Source: JAMXLO01 sp963799415 (lineage in GTDB: Bacteria > Pseudomonadota > Alphaproteobacteria > Acetobacterales > Acetobacteraceae). Taken from it: a DNA stretch of 64,000 nucleotides. Positions 49,970 to 60,347 of the stretch are shown in pieces. The stretch covers positions 228,431 to 292,430 of the forward strand of contig CAWCXI010000017.1 of assembly GCA_963799415.1 (NCBI GenBank), in the 5' to 3' direction. The position numbers and the translations under genes are program-made. Position 1 is the stretch's first letter; each line of letters starts with the position of its first letter. The notes below the pieces were generated by a model. It was not told the DNA's origin. It saw nothing but the letters and a program-made list of their open reading frames with translations, and did not search any database.

Positions 49970-51055
49970 ATGGCGATGATCTCCTACGCTCAGAACGGCG
50001 AAGACGTCATCCTCGCCCGCGCGCTAGCCGCGTCAAACGGTTTTTACGTGGATGTCGGAGCGGCTCACCCAGTCGGCCATTCGGTGACGAAGTGGTTCTA
50101 CGACCAGGGCTGGTGCGGCGTGAACATCGAACCTCTACCGCTGTTTTTCGCGTTAATCGAAGAAGATCGCCCGCGCGACATCAACCTGAACGCCGTGGCG
50201 TCCGATGTCGCCGGCGAACGCACTCTGTTCGAAGTGCCGAATTGCATCGGCACCTCGACGGTCAATCCCGCACTGGCCGACACAATCGCCAAGTCGGGCA
50301 CGGAGCTCGGTGCCGCACACCGTGCGCAGCCTGACGCTACGCGAGATCTGCGAACGGCACGTCGGCAATCGCACGATTGACTTCCTGAAGATCGACGCGG
50401 AGGGCCATGAACGAGCGGTGCTGGCCGGGGCGGACTTCACGCGGTGGCGGCCGCGCATCCTGGTGATCGAGAACACCAATGTCACGACGTGGGAGCGGCT
50501 TATTTTGGATAATGAGTATACCCATGTTCTGTTCGACGGGCTGAACCGCTATTACGTGCGGAATGAGGAACCGGAGCTGATGAAGCGGCTGGCCGCTCCG
50601 GCGAACTGCCTGGACGATTACATCCCACACAAATATGCCGAGCGGATTGAAGAACTCGAGCGCGAACTGGCCGCCGCCAAAGCGAGGCCCGTTTCCGATG
50701 AGCCAGTACCCAACGTTAATATCATTGCTCCCGCTCCACCGGTCCCGGAGCCCGTTGCGATTGCCCCAATTCCTGTTCCGGCAGCGATTCCAGCTTTTTA
50801 CGATCATGGCTGTCAGGCCGGGAGATGGTACAAGCGTCCGGCCGTCGCCGCTCGGCGGCTCCTGCGTCGAATCCAGAGGCCGTTCTTCTTCTCGCTGCAA
50901 TCACAACTCGAAGAAATTCGGCAAGACCTGGCGCGAGTCCAATACTGCCGCCAATATTGCGGCCGGGAGTCAAGTGGACCTAGCCACAAGGATGGGGGTC
51001 ATCGCCAACGATCAGGTATTTCAGACTCAAGGCCTCTGCCGTCGCCATCGATGAA
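49970..51055 (+). CDS. FkbM-family methyltransferase with helical linker (frameshifted)
   Basis: SAM-dependent O-methyltransferase of the FkbM group, likely methylating a sugar on a surface glycan. ISYAQNGEDVILARAL and GFYVDVGAAHPVGHSVTKWFYDQGWCGVNIEP contain the SAM-binding loop DVGA; NIEP and FLKIDAEGHERAVLAG (DxEG) are characteristic. A frameshift near 50310 separates the two halves. After ILVIENTNVTTWERLI the sequence has a coiled-coil stretch (ERIEELERELAAAKAR), a Pro/Val-rich linker and helices (QSQLEEIRQDLARVQ, NTAANIAAGSQVDLATRMG). No clear stop separates it from the following GT; it may be one protein with it. Confidence 0.82.
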
Positions 51056-52239
51056 ATGCAATGGGCCACTCGTGCTGCTTGCGCATCGCGTGATACAAAT
51101 CAGCGTCCATTGCGGATTCTCTTCGCCATCTCGTCCGGTTGCCAGATGTATTCGGGCATCGGGCGGGCCATCCTCGAAGTGGCAAAACGGACCTGCGGGA
51201 CGATCGAATATGAGTTCGCGATCGATGATGGTAACGAACGGAACGTGGACATTCTGAATCGGATCTGCCGCGATCAGGGTTATCCGCTCCATATCGGCCG
51301 GGCCGGCGATGGTTATGGCGATCCGGGAAACAAGTCCTTGCCCAAGCTGCTTCATCACGGCGGCTGGGATGCCATCGAGTGCATGTCGTTCGCTAATGCA
51401 GCTACCAATCGCACCATCCTCAAACACGCATCCCAGCCGATCGTGTACACGCCGCACTATCAACCGACGTGGACGTTGCCCGCCAACTCCGAATGGCGTC
51501 GTCAAATTGAGACCGTCCGCGGCGAAATGCTTCGCCGCGCGGCGGTCGTGGCCTGCGACTCGCCCACGGAATGGCTCCTGCTTCGAGCAGCGGCGGCTCC
51601 GGGAGTGGACTGTGCCCTACTCCCGCTCGGATTCGACCCCGCCGAGTTTACCCTCGGCTGCCGTGACCGCCGTCCGTTTCTGCTCTTCGTCGGAGACTTG
51701 CGGGAAACGCGGAAACGCTTCCCACTGGTGCTGGAAGTATTCGCGGAGATTCTCCGCCATCATCCCGGCCTGCAATTGGTGGTCGTCGGCAACAAATCCG
51801 ATGAAGTCACGAACATCATTCCGCCATCATTGTTGCGGCATTGCGTTCTGATGGGGCTACGTTTCCGAAGAGGAGTTGCGAAGCCTCTATCGCGAGGCGG
51901 CCGGCCTGATGCAGCTATCCGACTACGAAGCCTTCGGCTTGCCGATCCTGGAAGCGCTGGCGTGCGGCACGCCGGTGTTCCTGTCGCCGGCCCACCGTGG
52001 CGGGGCTCTTCGGCAGTTACCGCGGCACTGTTCTTATCGACGACGACACGCCGATCCGGATGGCCGAACCCATCTCCAGGGTCCTCGCCCAGGGCAGCGA
52101 TTTCATCGACCAGGCATTGGCGGATCGCGAAAGACTTGTGAACCAATTGTCGTGGGACCGGCACGTGGAAAAACGTTGTCTGGCCTTGCGAGCCGCATTG
52201 GCGGAGCGCAACGCGAAGTCCCACCGTATCGCGGCCTGA
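51056..52239 (+). CDS. Family 4 glycosyltransferase, possibly fused to FkbM (frameshifted)
   Basis: About 394 residues of GT-B fold: LRILFAISSGCQMYSGIGRAILEVAKR (acceptor side), YTPHYQPTWTLPANSEW, VVACDSPTEWLLL, FLLFVGDLRETRKRFPLVLEVFAEIL, GLQLVVVGNKSDEV, then after frameshifts near 51860 and 52005: SEEELRSLYREAAGLMQLSDYEAFGLPILEALACGTPVFLS and VLIDDDTPIRMAEPISRVL, ending RNAKSHRIAA at TGA 52237-52239. The frame is open upstream of the ATG at 51056 (YFRLKASAVAIDE), continuing the helical region of the FkbM gene, so the start may be a false boundary. Confidence 0.83.
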
Positions 52240-52285
52240 AGCCGTTCCTACAATCATCGCTGACATTCCTGCCGCGAGAGATTCC

Positions 52286-52771
52286 GTGCTGGACAGTGAA
52301 CTGAAGATCAATCAACAGCTTCTGCGTTATTGCCACATGCTCGTCGTGGAGATCGGCGATGAGCGGATGGCCGAGCAGCCGATGCCGGGGGTGAATCATC
52401 CGGCCTGGATCCTCGGGCATTTGTGCTTCTCCGCCGACCGGGGGCGGAGCCTGCTGGGGCACGACAAGATACTACCCGAGGAGTGGACGCCGCGTTTCGG
52501 CCCCGGTTCGAAGCTGACGGCCGTTCGCGGCGAATATCCAGCGAAAGAGGTCCTGCTGAATGCCGTTGACGTGGGTTTCGAGTTATTGCGCCGCCAAGCG
52601 GGGAATGCCACGCCCGAGCAATTCGCCAAGCCGAATCCGAATCCGTTCAGCAAGGACATTCTCCACACAACAAAAGACGCGGTCGCGTTCCTGCTGACCG
52701 GTCACCTCGGCGTGCATCTCGGACAGCTTTCCGTGTGGCGGCGAATGCAGGGAATACCGGCATTGTTTTAA
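52286..52771 (+). CDS. DinB-family metal-dependent protein
   Basis: 161 residues, intact, a four-helix bundle like DinB/YfiT proteins. NHPAWILGHLCFSAD and LTGHLGVHLGQLSVWRRM give the three His residues expected to bind one metal. Relatives are thiol S-transferases or unknown. It uses GTG 52286 as start and is not obviously part of the glycan pathway. Its TAA (52769-52771) overlaps the stop of the deacetylase-like gene on the other strand. Confidence 0.85.
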   Translation: MLDSELKINQQLLRYCHMLVVEIGDERMAEQPMPGVNHPAWILGHLCFSADRGRSLLGHDKILPEEWTPRFGPGSKLTAVRGEYPAKEVLLNAVDVGFELLRRQAGNATPEQFAKPNPNPFSKDILHTTKDAVAFLLTGHLGVHLGQLSVWRRMQGIPALF

Positions 52772-54249
52772 TTTCGCGGCCCATGCAGCACCGCGGGCTT
52801 GAGCGTCCAGGCTTGTGCGATTGGCTAATTCCATCAACGCGGGAGCGTGGAAGCCCGGCGGGAAGATCACCCAGCCCCAGAGCCGCGGGTCATCGTCCGC
52901 GACATGTTTCGCACAGGCAAGCTTCGTCGGAGTCAACTCAATCCGTGCCGGCACGTCTTTCCCGTCCGCCACGGCAGTCACTACTGAAGCCAGCGCCGCG
53001 AGATATGATTCGGGCGTCACGCCGACGCTGCCAAGCCAGACTGTGCCAGGCACGCGGCCGTTGGCGCGGAGCGATTCCAGCACATCCTTCGCCGTGCGCA
53101 GAAATTGGCTCGAATCAACGGCGACTGTTTTCGGCATTGATGGAGAGGCGCTCGTCGGGCCGAATGGCGTCGCAATCAGTTCGATTGTCTTTGGATCACG
53201 TCCGGCATTTTTCTCCACGAGGTAGGTATTTAATAGATGCAGGATTTCGCTCGGAGCCAGCGTGAGGTCGTCGAGTTTCTGATAATTGATATCACCAATC
53301 GCCGCGGCCAGCCTTTTGATTTCCGCCGGCGTGAACGCCCGGCCGGCGGCTTTGTCCCAATAGATCTCCCGAGCCTGGCTCGCGGTGACGAATTTCACAT
53401 CCGTGAAGCGCTGCATGAACCGCACGTAGGCGAAGAACGTGTCATACGCCACACGAGATTCCTCCTCAGTCTTCGCGGCAGGGAGTTGCCATTTCTCGCG
53501 CGGCGGGTTGGCCCCCTTGCTGAAGTTGGCCCCGTCCCAGAACTGCTTGTGAACGAACTCGCAGGGGTGATAGTAAGTGCTGACGATGCCGCCGCCCTCG
53601 GCCAGTAGCAGCTTGCGGGCTTCGAGGAAGCGGTCCTCGGCTTTTTGCAAATCCTTCACGCCGCCGAGGTCGGTCCGCAGCGTGTGGGTCAACTGATACA
53701 TCGTGAAGACGCCGCCGAAGTAATAGGGGCGGCCGTCGAGGCCGACGTGCCGGCCCGAATCGAGATACACCGGCATCCCCCACTTCCGCATGGCTCCGAA
53801 CGATTGCGGCGCCCAGGAACTCCCCGGCTGGCCGTAACAGGTGGGGGCGCGACCGAAAATCCGCTTCACGTCGTCGTAGCCGGGCTTCTCGCGCCGGTCG
53901 AACTCAGCCACGCCTTCGTCCCAGCCGAGCGGGTCGAGATACTGAGCCGGAGTCGGTTGGACGCTGTGATAGTTCGAGTGGTAGCCGATCTCATGCTTCT
54001 TGAGAGCGTCGATCACGTCCTGCCGGCCGCGTCTTTCCAGCGTGCGGGCCTTTTCGCCGACGACCTTGAACGTGGCCTTCACGCCTTCATTTGTCAGCCA
54101 ATCGGCGATCTTGAGCGCGGAGTCATCGCTCGCTGGCAGGATGTAGTCTTCGGTATCGAACCAGAGGACGACGTACACCGTCGGCGTGTCGGCAATGACC
54201 CCGGAGGCCAGAAAAAAGGAAGCGATCGCGCAAACGCGAAACGAAACAT
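52768..54249 (-). CDS. Secreted polysaccharide-deacetylase-like protein (frameshifted at both ends)
   Basis: About 493 residues. Correcting a frameshift near 54235 gives ATG 54249 and a signal peptide (FRFAFAR...ASFFLASGVIAD). The mature N-terminus VYVVLWFDTEDYILP has the NodB-domain Asp-Asp pair, ATFKVVGEKARTLE and EIGYHSNYHS supply the metal His pair, as in carbohydrate esterase family 4. A long C-terminal part follows without recognised domain (TFFAYVRFMQRFTDVKFVTASQAREIYW; IELTPTKLACAKHVADDD). A second frameshift near 52805 restores WTLKPAVLHGPRN and TAA 52768-52770. Likely modifies surface or cell-wall glycans, by inference from the GT cluster beside it. Confidence 0.82.
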
Positions 54250-54392
54250 CGCGAGTCTCCGAGTGTCAATTCCGTTCTATTCAGGATCGTGAAGAATCAT
54301 GGACTTATGCCGTCAAAGCGCTTGCTTGCGATTTGCACTGTCGTTACACTGGTGTCCAGCAATAACGCGATGGCCGTTCTGAGGAGGAAGCC

Positions 54393-55034
54393 ATGCTCAA
54401 TCATCGAGTGCTGGCGGTTCTCACCACCGTGACTGTTTCGGCCATGCCCGCTTCAGCCGGCTTCCAGTGGACCGCGGCGAATTGGACCGCGACGCCGTCC
54501 ACATCTCTCCCCGATCCGACGGGCACGGCCACGATAACAGTTGGACCAACGGACGGCGACATGCTGACAGCGCATCTGACCGTAACAGCCGGTATTAACC
54601 AGCCGGGCGAGGCCGACGCCTACCTGACATTTTCCCGTACCTTCACGATTATCGCCGATACGCCGGGACAACCCGTGTCCGTTCAATTTCATCGAATCGC
54701 CAATGGAACTGTAAGCACTAACCCTTTTAGCGGTACACGTACAGGAAGCTACAGGCTTACGAATACCAATTCCAATTTCAATGATGATTACCCTGCAATT
54801 TTTCCGGGTGGAATCATCAACCTCGATACCATTCAGACATTATCGATGAATCCCGGCGACTATAGCCTTAGCGGTCAATTCGAGGTGGATTCGTTTCGCA
54901 GTTCGGGGTTCCCGGTGACATCCGATTTCAACGTCGCTATCGGCGTCGTAGTGCCTGAGCCGCCATTACTGCTAATCGCCGGCTCGTTCGTGGTGATTTT
55001 GGGCTCGTTCAGATCTGCGTGCCGTCGGGGATGA
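54393..55034 (+). CDS. PEP-CTERM sorted secreted protein
   Basis: 213 residues. Signal peptide VLAVLTTVTVSAMPASA, a beta-rich middle (GTATITVGPTDGDMLTAHLTV, YLTFSRTFTIIADTPG), and a C-terminal PEP-CTERM signal: VPEPPLLLIAGSFVVILGSF then Arg-rich SACRRG. Exosortase cleaves this type of signal in Gram-negative bacteria; no exosortase gene lies in the window. GAGGAGGAA precedes the ATG. The last 26 bases (55009-55034) overlap the 3' end of glgC on the other strand, so the sorting tail and the GlgC end share sequence. Confidence 0.85.
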   Translation: MLNHRVLAVLTTVTVSAMPASAGFQWTAANWTATPSTSLPDPTGTATITVGPTDGDMLTAHLTVTAGINQPGEADAYLTFSRTFTIIADTPGQPVSVQFHRIANGTVSTNPFSGTRTGSYRLTNTNSNFNDDYPAIFPGGIINLDTIQTLSMNPGDYSLSGQFEVDSFRSSGFPVTSDFNVAIGVVVPEPPLLLIAGSFVVILGSFRSACRRG

Positions 55035-56328
55035 TACCGCCGCGCGGGATGCAGGTGATGCCGTCGCGGACGAAATAGCGGCCGGCGGGGTCGTCGAAAT
55101 CCGGCTTGCCGGCTTGGCAGCGGATCACCACGTTCTTTCCAAAGCGGCAATCCTTGTCCAGAATCGCCTTCTCGATCACGCTGCCGTCGCCGATGTTGAG
55201 GTCCGGCCGACCGGCGGCGTGATTCTCTTTCAAATCTTTCGGCGTCTCGAAGCGATCCGAGCCGAGAATCACCACGTCCTTGAGCTTGCAGTTCCGCCCG
55301 ACCACGCTGCGCACGCCGAGCAGCGAATGCTCGATCGTCGTGCCAGTGCCGACGATGCAGCCATCCGCGATGGAGGCGCGATCGAGCGTCGCCCCGTCGA
55401 TGCGGCTGGCCGGCAGATTCCGCATCCGCGTGTAGATCATCCCCTCTCCCTGGAAGAAATCGAACGGCGGCGATGGCTCCGCCAGCGCCAGGCTCACCTC
55501 GTGGTAGCTCTTGATTGTGCCGAGGTCCTCCCAGAACCCGTCGAAGAGATGCGCATGGATGTGCCGCTTTTGAACGTGATTCGGAAAGACATTCGAGCCG
55601 AAATCGTGCGGCGGCTTCTCCTGGTGCAAGAGCGCATCATAGACCGGCGTGTTCAACATCTCGAGCAGCTTGTCCGTGCGGAACAGGTAAATGCCCATGC
55701 TGGCGAGGTAATGCCGGCCGAGGCGGGGATGCCGCGCTGCTCGATCCACTCCGCCGAGGTGTCGCACGGCTTGCGCTGCCTCGGCCGTCTTCGGCTTCTC
55801 GACGAACTCCTGCACGCGGCCGCTGTCGTCCAGCCGCACGATGCCGAAGCCGGGGGTCTGCTCCTCCGGCACCGGCAGCACGGCGATGGTGACGTCGGCG
55901 CCGCTCTCGCGGTGCGTTTGCAGCAGGTCTGGAAGTCCATGCGGTAGAGCTGGTCGCCGGAGAGGATCAGCACGTCGTCGCGGCTCTTCCGCTGACGTAG
56001 CGGATGTTCTGCCGGACGGCGTCGGCGGTGCCCTGATACCAGTCGGCGCGCCTCGTTGGTCTGCTGGGCGGCCAGGACCTCGACGAAGCCGTGGCTGAAC
56101 GGGTCGAACTTGTAGGTGTTGGCGATGTGCCGGTGCAGGCTGACGCTGAGGAACTGCGTCAGGACGTAGATGCGGTTGAGGCCGCTGTTGATGCAGTTGC
56201 TGATCGGGATGTCGATGAGGCGGTACTTGCCGGCGACCGGCACGGCCGGCTTGCTGCGCAGCTTGGTGAGCGGATAACAGCCGGGTGCCGCGACCGCCGC
56301 CGAGGATGAGCGAGAGGACTTTCGACAT
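55009..56328 (-). CDS. glgC: Glucose-1-phosphate adenylyltransferase (frameshifted)
   Basis: Makes ADP-glucose for glycogen; about 440 residues. In order: LSLILGGGRGTRL (nucleotide loop), KPAVPVAGKYRLIDIPISNCINSGLNRIYVLTQF, HRHIANTYKFDPFSHGFVEVLAA, then ESGADVTIAVLPVPEEQTPGFGIVRLDDSGRV and FVEKP, MGIYLFRTDKLLEML, DGFWEDLGTIKSYHEVSLAL and the C-terminal left-handed beta-helix with GTTIEHSLLGVRSVVG and IGDGSVIEKAILDKD. Frames switch near 56280, 56020-55930 and 55740. All motifs are retained. The C-terminus IIPDGTQI overlaps the PEP-CTERM gene. Confidence 0.92.
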   Translation of the reverse strand: MSKVLSLILGGGRGTRLLSAHQAAQQAGRAGRRQVPPHRHPDQQLHQQRPQPHLRPDAVPQRQPAPAHRQHLQVRPVQPRLRRGPGRPADQRGAPTGIRAPPTPSGRTSATSAEEPRRRADPLRRPALPHGLPDLLQTHRESGADVTIAVLPVPEEQTPGFGIVRLDDSGRVQEFVEKPKTAEAAQAVRHLGGVDRAARHPRLGRHYLASMGIYLFRTDKLLEMLNTPVYDALLHQEKPPHDFGSNVFPNHVQKRHIHAHLFDGFWEDLGTIKSYHEVSLALAEPSPPFDFFQGEGMIYTRMRNLPASRIDGATLDRASIADGCIVGTGTTIEHSLLGVRSVVGRNCKLKDVVILGSDRFETPKDLKENHAAGRPDLNIGDGSVIEKAILDKDCRFGKNVVIRCQAGKPDFDDPAGRYFVRDGITCIPRGGIIPDGTQI

Positions 56329-56442
56329 GATCGCCTCGCCGCGTAGGCTTTCGATCCGTGCGAATACTCTATCACTCTTCCCTCGGCTGTGAAAGCGGCG
56401 AATCGGGGAAGGACGCGGAGGGTCGAACGGTCGTAGCGATTA

Positions 56443-57841
56443 TCACGACAAACGGCCGGTCAGGCTGTCGCGAACGCGGGGGACCAGCAATTCCGCCTGT
56501 TCCGTGCAATCGTTGACGGCGATGCCGTGGTAGGCGTTACCGCCGAGAAAGAGCCCGTCGAATTTCGCTGCTAGAGCTTCGAGCTTGGCGACACGGGCGC
56601 GGTGGCCGATCACATATTGCGGAATCGCCCGCGCCAGCGCGTGATACGGGCGAAGACCGGCTCGCCTCGGACGCCCATGACGGCCTGCATTTCCGCCTGG
56701 ACGGTAGCTGCCAGCGCCGCGTCGTCGCGTTCGATGAGATCGCCGCGATGGACGCCGCCGCAGATGGCCCGCCAGAGCACGAACCCAGCGGGTGCGCAGA
56801 TTGGGGAAGATGGACGAGCACCATTGAACGCCGAGCACGTCGCGGCGAGTGTTTTGTGGCGCGATGTAACCGAAGCCGTCGCGCTTGCGCGGCACATCCT
56901 CCTTGCGATAGCCAAGCGCCACCACCGCGATGCGATTGCTGGGAATGGCGTTCAAGCCTGTCGCAAAGACGGGATCCAGTTCGCCGAGCAGCGTCGCCTG
57001 CACGTGGGCGGGCGCGGCCATCACGACGGCATCAGCGGATATGGCCGAATGGCCGTCTCCGGACACGCTCCAATAACCATCGACGAACTCAAGTTTCCTC
57101 ACAGGCGAATTGAGCCGAATGCTCGGGCCGAGGCTGCCGGCCAGCGCATCGACCAGGACCTGCATCCCTCCGACGAAAGACCACATTCGCGGCGGTCCCG
57201 GCGGCGATTCGCCGCGCACGACGGCATCTTTTTTTTTTCTGTTTCGAACTTCGTCGGAAACCGCGGAGAACGCTGCCCGCTTCCGCCTCGAAGTTCGCCA
57301 ATCGCGGGAACGCCGCCGCTAATTCGAGTTGCTCCGGATCCCCTCCGTGGATGCCGGTGACGAAAGCGTCGATGATCGTGCAGGCGGCCTCGGGGCCAAA
57401 TCGGCGGTTAGCGAAGGCCGCCACGCTTTCGTGGTCGGGCACGTCCTGCGGCTTGGGCCGCCACGGCTCTTTCATAATCGCGAGCTTGCCGCTCCAACTC
57501 AGAGCCTTGGTCGTCAGTAATCCCAGAGGCGATCCTGGCAGCTTGACAAGCCTGCCATTCAAGCACAAATACCGTTTCTTCCGCGAGGATTCGCTGGCCG
57601 CGATCAGTTGCGAATCAATTCCCAGTTCACGGCAAAGATGTAGCGTGCTCGGCTTCGTATCGAGGAAACCGTTCGGCCCAGCCTCCCAAGTGAAGCCGTT
57701 CTCGGTGAACGTGCGAATGTTGCCGCCGGCCCGCGGAGCCGCTTCGAGGACGACGACCTCGACATCCGGCATGGCTCGCCGCAGCCGATACGCCGCGGCC
57801 AGTCCACTGATTCCACCTCCGATGACGACGACTCGCGACAT
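56443..57841 (-). CDS. hemG: Protoporphyrinogen oxidase, oxygen-dependent (frameshifted)
   Basis: FAD enzyme oxidising protoporphyrinogen IX to protoporphyrin IX for heme; membrane-associated. About 465 residues. VVVIGGGISGLAAAYRLRR is the FAD loop, then GNIRTFTENGFTWEAGPNGFL, FVTGIHGGDPEQLELAAAFPRL. Frameshifts follow: a ten-T run at 57229-57238 (reads as Lys run on this strand), then GESPPGPPRMWSFVGGMQVLVDAL, VVMAAPAHVQATLL, and near 56780 and 56640. The end has FDGLFLGGNAYHGIAVNDC and LTGRLS. Family HemY/HemG (not HemJ). It starts 7 bases after the DcuC-like gene stop, so both may be one transcript. Confidence 0.9.
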
Positions 57842-57848
57842 GGCGTTC

Positions 57849-59169
57849 TCAAATGACTTTCAACATTCGAAGCGCGACCGCTGCTATCAATCCGAAGCTG
57901 AGCGGAATCGCCAAGCGCTTGACGATGTCGAACGGCTTCGTATCCGTCAGCGTCGCGCACATTAACAATACTGCGGAGGCCGGCGACATCGTCCGCCCCG
58001 CCGCCGCGGCCACGGAAACCACAGCCCCCACCGCGTTTGGGTTTTCGCCGAGCGATACCGCCGGATCGTGGAAAAAACCGTAAAGACTTTGGGTGCTCGC
58101 CATGCCGGACCCGCTGAGGAACGCGAACGAATAAGGCCCCAGCGCGCCATTGGAATCAACAAGGCGGGATGATGGGAAATCATGCCGCCAAGCACCTGGG
58201 CCAGCCCCGCCAGTTCGATCGCCTTGCCGAAGCATGTCGCCGTCACGATCAGGCTGACAATGGTCGCAAAACCGTAACCCGCTCCCTCGAAAAACATCTT
58301 CATCGAATCCTTCGCCTTCGTCGGCGATGTCAAAGCCGCGGCCACCACCCCGATCAGCATGGCTACCGCGATGAGCCGCGCGTCGAACTTCGCGTCGTCG
58401 GCGCAAAGCCAATGCTTCGGAATCGCCAACACAAACCAGGGCGGCCCCGTCAGGAACAAGAACGCCAACGGCATGAGTGGGACGAGAGGTTTCACGATAT
58501 TGATCGGTTCCTGTTCGTCAGCATAGGCTGACACATCGGCCGTTGTCGGGTTTCGGTGTTCCATCCACCGCGTTAGAATCCAGTGAACGATTGTGACGAT
58601 GGCCAGATAAGGAAATAGCAGCGGCGGAATCACCTCTCGCGAGAGTACCGTCGCTGGCGTGTGCGTCTTGCTCGTAATTGTTTGCAATTCCGTGCGCCAG
58701 GATTGAGCAGTTCGCCTCCGATGGAGGCCCCGAGGCAGAGCGTAGCCGCCGCGGTGATCGCTGAAAAGCCAGCCGCCCGCAGCAGCGGAATCACCACCGG
58801 GCCGACGCAAACCGCCACGCTTGTCTGGCTGATGATCGGCACATTCACGACAAACGCGACCAGCACGACGCCGGGGATGATGAGCGAGCGAATTCGCCGG
58901 ACCGGGGAAACCAGCATCCGCACGAGGTGCCGGTCGCAACCGGTGTGTCGCACAACATAGGCGAAGCCCATGGCGGAACAGATGGGCAGTACGAACTTTT
59001 CGGCACTGAAGGTGTTCAGGAAAGCTTTCAGCACGTCGTCCATTTTCCCGGCGAACCCACCGATCGCGAGTGCGGCGAGAAAAAGCGTGATCCGCACTTC
59101 GCCGCCGCGAATGACGGTGACGATCGCCGCGGCGATGACCGCGATCGCGAAGTATTGAACGTCGCCCAT
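57849..59169 (-). CDS. DcuC-family C4-dicarboxylate carrier-like protein (frameshifted)
   Basis: About 440 residues with 10-12 TM helices. Helices: YFAIAVIAAAIVTVI, ITLFLAALAIGGFAG, SLIIPGVVLVAFVVNVPII, AAATLCLGASIGGELLNPG, VVAAALTSPTK and a late GFATIVSLIVTATCFGKAIE. The loop FLNTFSAEKFVLPICSAMGFAYVVRHTGCDRHLVRML resembles the DcuC/YfcC family of dicarboxylate or amino-acid carriers. Frameshifts near 58690 and 58150. The start is ATG 59169 (MGDVQYFAI); upstream frame to 59253 looks non-coding. Substrate not determined. Confidence 0.85.
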
Positions 59170-59327
59170 GAGTGGGGAAACTGTGCGGTGTCTGCCGGGT
59201 CTGCCGCGGTAGCGGTGCCACGTATTGTCAGCATCGGTCCGGGATTGGTCCAAACGATTTTCCGCTTTCGATTCAAGTTTGAATCGATGGACGCGTCAGC
59301 GCGGGAAAACTTGCCGGGAGGTGCGCG

Positions 59328-59513
59328 ATGAGCAATGATGCAAAATTGGGCCTAGTCGCGGGCGTACTAGCGGTAATCGGAGTGGCGGCATTTGGGTTGC
59401 CAAAGAATGCTGGAACTGCGTCGAAAAACGAGGCCGCTATCATAAGCGGCCATCCAACAGCCCCGCCGACGCTACCGCCAGCAGCCGTCAACGTGGCACA
59501 ACAAAATAAGTGA
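59328..59513 (+). CDS. Small single-pass membrane protein
   Basis: 61 residues. GGGAGG at 59316-59321 is six bases before the ATG. One hydrophobic segment (LGLVAGVLAVIGVAAFGL, about residues 7-24) is followed by a polar Pro/Ala-rich tail. No family. Alone between the DcuC-like gene (divergent) and the TIGR03000 gene (convergent). Confidence 0.55.
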   Translation: MSNDAKLGLVAGVLAVIGVAAFGLPKNAGTASKNEAAIISGHPTAPPTLPPAAVNVAQQNK

Positions 59514-59556
59514 CTGTTCGGTCGTTCGATTGACAAACCGCATCGCATGACGCGAT

Positions 59557-60252
59557 TCACTTCACTGGCTTCTTGTCCGGCAGCGGCACGAGTTCGCGTT
59601 CCGGCTCGCGGAAATCCACGTGGCTTGTCTGACCGGCCGCGACACTGACTTCCCGCGTCTGCTCGACCGGTTGACCGTCCGCCATCCAGCGAGCCTTGAT
59701 TGTGTAGCTGTAGTTCTGGTCCGCTTCGAGCGGTGGCGACTGATAGTTCCGCGTCAAACCCTTCATGGATGTGAGTGAATGCCCGAGCCAGACTTGCGCA
59801 TCCGCCGTCGGCACTTGCACGGTGATGTAGGCCACGGGTTGGGGATTCCCGACAATTGGCGGGGCAATCGAGGCCGCAGGCAGAGCCTGCGGAACGAACT
59901 GATAATTCTGCGGCATTGTCAGATAGTAGGACGATACGCCGAAGTCATAGAACGAACCCAGTCCGATGCCAAGGCCGATGTAGAACGGGCTGTAGTAACC
60001 GCCATAGCCGTAATTGTATCGCGGATAACCGCCGTAATAGCCGTGGTTATAGCCGCCGTAACCGCCATAGTAGTAATGCCCGCCAGAATAGCCCCCACCG
60101 CCGTGTGGCACTCCGCCTCCCCCATGAGGCATTCCCCCGCCGCCGCCATGACCGCCGCCACCATGACCGCCGCCACCACCATGGCCCTGAGCGAAGGCAG
60201 CGTTCGCCAATAACCCAGAAATTGTCAGTGAAGCCAACAAGCAGCGCATCAT
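59557..60252 (-). CDS. TIGR03000-domain secreted protein with Gly/His/Tyr-rich region
   Basis: About 231 residues from ATG 60252 with GAGGA seven bases upstream. Signal peptide LLASLTISGLLANAAFAQ, then Gly/His repeats (GHGGGGGHGGGG...) and a Gly/Tyr-rich stretch (GGYGGYNHGYYGG), a hydrophobic patch YYSPFYIGLGIGLGSFYDFG, and at the C-terminus ITVQVPTADAQVWLGHSLTSMKG, SYTIKARWMADGQPV and REVSVAAGQTSHVDF: the TIGR03000 (DUF3823-like) domain common in planctomycetes. Probably surface exposed. Metal binding by His-rich repeats is possible but not shown. Confidence 0.85.
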   Translation of the reverse strand: MMRCLLASLTISGLLANAAFAQGHGGGGGHGGGGHGGGGGMPHGGGGVPHGGGGYSGGHYYYGGYGGYNHGYYGGYPRYNYGYGGYYSPFYIGLGIGLGSFYDFGVSSYYLTMPQNYQFVPQALPAASIAPPIVGNPQPVAYITVQVPTADAQVWLGHSLTSMKGLTRNYQSPPLEADQNYSYTIKARWMADGQPVEQTREVSVAAGQTSHVDFREPERELVPLPDKKPVK

Positions 60253-60347
60253 AATCGTTCCTCGCAAGATGTTCGTCGAGTTGAAATGCTAACGATATTC
60301 TACCGCAGAATTGCGCACAGGATTGGAAATTACCGCAATCGATCGAT

